Source: Apostichopus japonicus (Eukaryota > Echinodermata > Holothuroidea > Aspidochirotida > Stichopodidae). Taken from it: DNA of 64,000 nt. Positions 58,190 to 64,000 of this stretch are shown here, in pieces. The notes beneath the pieces are model-generated. The model made no database searches. It was not told the DNA's origin and worked only from the letters and a program-made list of their open reading frames with translations. Position 1 is the stretch's first letter; each line of letters begins with the position of its first letter. Location of the stretch: NCBI RefSeq assembly GCF_037975245.1, contig NC_092567.1, forward strand, positions 21,984,376 through 22,048,375. The letters are read 5' to 3'. The translations under genes were made by a program, and so were the position numbers.

Positions 58190-58343
58190 ATTATCAAATA
58201 CGTACGTGATAATCACTACATAAGTACGTAGTAATTATTACGTACGTACGTAATAACACTACGTACGTACGTAGTAATTATCACGTACGTACGTGATAAC
58301 ACTACGTACGTACGTAGTATTATTACGTACGTACGTAATAATT
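58190..58343. repeat. Array of ACGT palindromes
   Basis: Seven consecutive palindromic units centred on TACGTACGTA. Five are perfect (for example 58235-58256, 58278-58299, 58320-58341), with arms reading TTA/TAA, CTA/TAG or TCA/TGA. Units alternate in an order that gives a two-unit period of about 43 bases. The first two units carry central substitutions. Confidence 0.9.
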
Positions 58344-58400
58344 TTTTTTTAACCATGTCCTCTATAGGTCTTCGTAGAAAACCATCAATAGATAACTGCG

Positions 58401-58600
58401 TAATACATATGTTAATATGTTACCATATCAGCTGTTTACATGCACTGTTGATCAAACATAGTATATTAACGTCGTGTGATTTTGTCCGATGAAGTAAACA
58501 GACTTTGTACAGTTAAACACTCTGATTGGACAAAAAATGAGGTCATTCCATTTCTCTTGGAAGGGTTAAACAATTGCACCGTTCCGAACAAATCTTATGT
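58401..58600. repeat. Direct repeat, right copy
   Basis: Partner of 57541-57740 with substitutions and small indels; same orientation. It ends about 680 bases upstream of the start codon at 59280. Confidence 0.8.
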
Positions 58601-58784
58601 CTTGGCAAAACACGTGAAATACCTATCATTTTGTCGCTGCTAATCGTAACAAAAATTTATTTTACATATCATTTTCATGATTTACTAACAACAAATTTGT
58701 AAAATCAACTAAATACAAAGTTCATTTAAGCAATTATTTACAAAATGGAAAATGAAAATACCTATCTGTATAGTGGATAGGCCT

Positions 58785-58860
58785 TAACCAATCGGAAGTA
58801 AACCGGATTTTGTATACTTCCAAAAGTTTTCAATGAACGCGACGAATGGTGTTATAATAG
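58785..58860 (+). promoter_or_regulatory. Candidate promoter of the TNFR-like gene
   Basis: A CCAAT box (58788-58792) is immediately followed by an ETS-type site CGGAAGT (58793-58799), about 480 bases before the ATG at 59280. The proximity of the two sites is typical of TATA-less promoters. Inferred from motifs only. Confidence 0.3.
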
Positions 58861-59279
58861 TATTCGTTTAGAAGTCGATCAAAGTTGTTGTGTTTTTTAA
58901 GAGCTCGTGAATATAACCTGCCAGACGCATCAGTTCAGTTTCTACAAGATTGAAATTTATTTCTTTAGTCCATTTGTAAACAAGAGGAATGTACTCGACT
59001 TTTGGAATCATTTAGATGAGTTCCAGTATCTTGATGAACAATCGTTGCGAAAACAGAATGATTCCATCGTTACGTGTTATTTTGTCTTCAATTCTGTGAC
59101 GTAACGGTGTTGTAAATAAACATCTGTGCGAAAAAGAGTTGCACATAATATAGCTACTCTGTCCAGCAAAGACTCTTCTGTATACGACGGCTTAGTGTCA
59201 ATACAAGAATTTTGGAAGTATTTTTTTGTGGAATATTCAAGAACAGCATATCCGAACAGACCATAACAATTGGAAAACC

Positions 59280-61977
<2,698 letters not shown>

Positions 61978-62039
61978 ACTTAACAAGTAAATATATAACA
62001 TGTGTAATATAAGAGACAGAGTCTAAGAAACGATATGTA

Positions 62040-62116
62040 AGAATTATATATAATATATATATTAATATATCTAATAATATATGTAATATATAATATATAT
62101 ATTCTATTATATATAT

Positions 62117-62149
<33 letters not shown>

Positions 62150-62152
62150 ATA
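62040..62152. repeat. (AT)n-rich tract in the 3' UTR
   Basis: Imperfect AT repeats start about 65 bases after the TNFR-like stop codon, inside the predicted 3' UTR, followed at 62190-62230 by a G-rich stretch. Confidence 0.85.
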
Positions 62153-62541
62153 TGGTCAATATTTCTGAATGAGGGAGGAGAGCTCTGTGGAGGGGGAGGG
62201 GGGGGGAGGGGGTGGGCGGGAGTGGTGGAGAGTGAGTTAAACAACTACAAGAAAAGTTCTCGTTTTACCGCTACGTCATATATATAAATGTCAATTCAAA
62301 AACAGATTGGGCTGGGGGACGTGCGGCGGGCGGAGTTACGAAGAATCAATGAAAAGGTTATGATTCATACTTCCGTAATCATATCGGTTCGACATACCTT
62401 TAGGGCCTACCCGACAGAAAAGGGGAACTCTACGTTATTGTTAAATTTCAATACACCCGGCAATTTTATCAAGCACTAAAATATCTTTTTCAACAGAACA
62501 ATAAGTTTTAGAACTGTGGTGCACTGATGCAAAAAGACAGG

Positions 62542-62547
62542 AATAAA
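62542..62547 (+). terminator. Poly(A) signal, TNFR-like gene
   Basis: AATAAA about 565 bases after the stop codon; the first in the 3' flank. Confidence 0.5.
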
Positions 62548-62598
62548 TGAATGGCAAGTTACAGATTTTGAGCTTAAGTGTATAGTACCACATTTGAA

Positions 62599-62647
62599 CC
62601 TTCTCGGCCTTTTGGCTCAGATCATATGCAGTATATCTGTTCTCTAT
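62599..62647 (+). pseudogene. U2 snRNA-like 5' fragment
   Basis: CTTCTCGGCCTTTTGGCTCA, then GATCATATGCAGTATATCTG and TTCT, closely follows the highly conserved 5' end of U2 snRNA (stem I and the branch-site recognition region). The recognition sequence GTAGTA reads GCAGTA, there is an extra AT, and the match stops after about 48 bases, so this is a degraded fragment or a U2-derived SINE head, not a working gene. Confidence 0.7.
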
Positions 62648-62649
62648 CT

Positions 62650-64000
62650 AAGCCAGGGTTTACCTTACTTTACCCCCCCCCCCCCCCACGAACCCCCTGT
62701 GGATGTCAGAGTAGTCCACGAGCCCCCAACTTTTCGAGACACGATCTGAGTCATTATTATACTATAATACGCATAACAGTGCTCTGTAAAAGATCAAGTA
62801 TCACATGCATGGTACGGTACTACTATGGCAACATATATGCGTATGGAACGCGAAATGAGTTTGTCGATAGTACGACTTTTGTACATTACCAAATTATATG
62901 GCTGGGAGAATGGATTATTAGTTTGGTTTAGATCGACTCTTCTTAACAAGTATCTGAAGACTTGAGCAAGTCTAAAATATGACGTCATTGAACCACGTGT
63001 ACTTCCAATGTTTATTTTTCAATTTATTTGTATAACAGTGTTTTTTGCTTGTAATGCTCACATTCTACTGTGAATATATGCCATTCAAACACGCGGGAGA
63101 AATGTTGAAACGTATTTGTATCCTAAATAGTGGCACAATGACCTGATGAAATCACAGATTTACTCAAGTTCAGACTGTCATCAGATAAGATTTTTTTTTT
63201 AAACTAGGAGATCTCCTTAACAGAGAAAGATTCTCTCTTAGCTCTTTTGTATGTTTTTGGATTGATGTTTTAATTTTTTTAGTTTATACCAAAGAGGTTT
63301 GATTTGGAGAGATTATTCGGCGGAAAGTCATAAGAAAATGATGTGCATTTCTAAAAAATAATATGGTTGAGGATTGAATGTTTATACACAGATAATATTT
63401 GATAAAATTGATCTTTCTCAAGGATTTCCAGAAATTTTTAACATTTTTTTTTTTTCAACTGGTGGCCAGTAGCTGATTTTTTTTTTCGTATAACGCTTAG
63501 CCGTATGCGTTGAAAGATATTCTTACAGTGTTATCAAGTTTGTTTTTTTTCTCTAGATTTTTACATGGTTATCGACCTTTCTTTTTAAAGAATTGTTAGA
63601 TTAGGATGGTTACATTTTTTTGCAAGAGTTTTCATAGGCGGGTGAAAGGGGGAAAGACAATATGCAGAGAACATATCCCGATTGTTTGATTAATAGTTTA
63701 CGAGTTGATAGTTATTAGTTATATGAGCAAAACATACAACTGTTTCTGCATGGTCAAAGTGTACAGTGTATAGCAAGCCTCCTATACCGTACAATACGTA
63801 CAAAATATTACCATCATATATACTGCAGAAATAGGATGAATATGATGAAAATGATGTATATTTTTATACCTTTATACGGCATTAATATCATTATATTTGG
63901 AGCAGGGGGCAATAGGGGTGTGGGGAAATGTTTCCCGAGGTTTTGAACAAGAGTACAGTTAAATACGTACAAAGAGAAAATTAAAATATATATATATATA
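62650..64000. other. Gene-less right edge
   Basis: AT-rich sequence with poly-C and poly-T runs and an (AT)n run at the very end. No exon, RNA gene or mobile element was recognised on either strand. Confidence 0.45.

Noticed and set aside
62599..62647. Functional U2 snRNA gene
   Set aside because: The homology stops after about 48 bases and the branch-recognition sequence is altered.

Overview
The window is animal nuclear DNA: large genes broken into many small exons with GT-AG introns, abundant tRNA-derived SINEs, hAT-like MITEs and long (AT)n tracts. The gene set (a secreted protein of tandem group A SRCR domains, a SETDB1 methyltransferase, a DRAM/TMEM150-family membrane protein, a small TNFR-like receptor) points to a marine deuterostome invertebrate. 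An echinoderm, perhaps a sea cucumber, is my best guess, but this is inferred from gene and repeat style and is not proven.

Layout. (1) 1-14080, plus strand: the 3' part of a secreted SRCR-repeat gene. Fifteen exons encode one partial and eleven complete SRCR domains (1226 residues in the window), ending at a TAA with no membrane anchor. (2) 14080-19090: no gene, mostly duplications and simple repeats. (3) 19091-23670, minus strand: a complete six-coding-exon DRAM/TMEM150-family gene (247 residues). (4) 26536-53805, plus strand: a SETDB1 orthologue with 28 coding exons (about 1199 residues). It has an N-terminal coiled coil, an unusual duplicated exon pair, tandem Tudor domains, MBD, pre-SET, a bifurcated SET with a long acidic/basic insertion, and post-SET, followed by a 3.7 kb 3' UTR. 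DRAM and SETDB1 are head to head. (5) 53806-58780: a repeat-rich interval with a TTAA-bounded inverted-repeat element, (AT)n, an ATATATCACC minisatellite, a CCAGGA-rich block and a striking array of ACGT palindromes, the last two lying between direct repeats. (6) 59280-62550, plus strand: a four-exon single-pass receptor-like gene (284 residues) with a TNFR-like cysteine module. (7) 62550-64000: a U2 snRNA-like fragment and no recognisable gene.

The genes have unrelated jobs (secreted scavenger-receptor-type recognition, autophagy/lysosome membrane biology, heterochromatin silencing, possible cytokine-receptor signalling), and nothing suggests a cluster acting together. The points most worth a second look are the alternation of canonical and cation-site-less SRCR domains, the duplicated NPW..DLY exon in SETDB1, the co-varying palindrome array, and several mobile elements sitting at or within tens of bases of splice sites. 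All exon boundaries were read by eye from splice signals, reading phase and family similarity; no transcript data were available.
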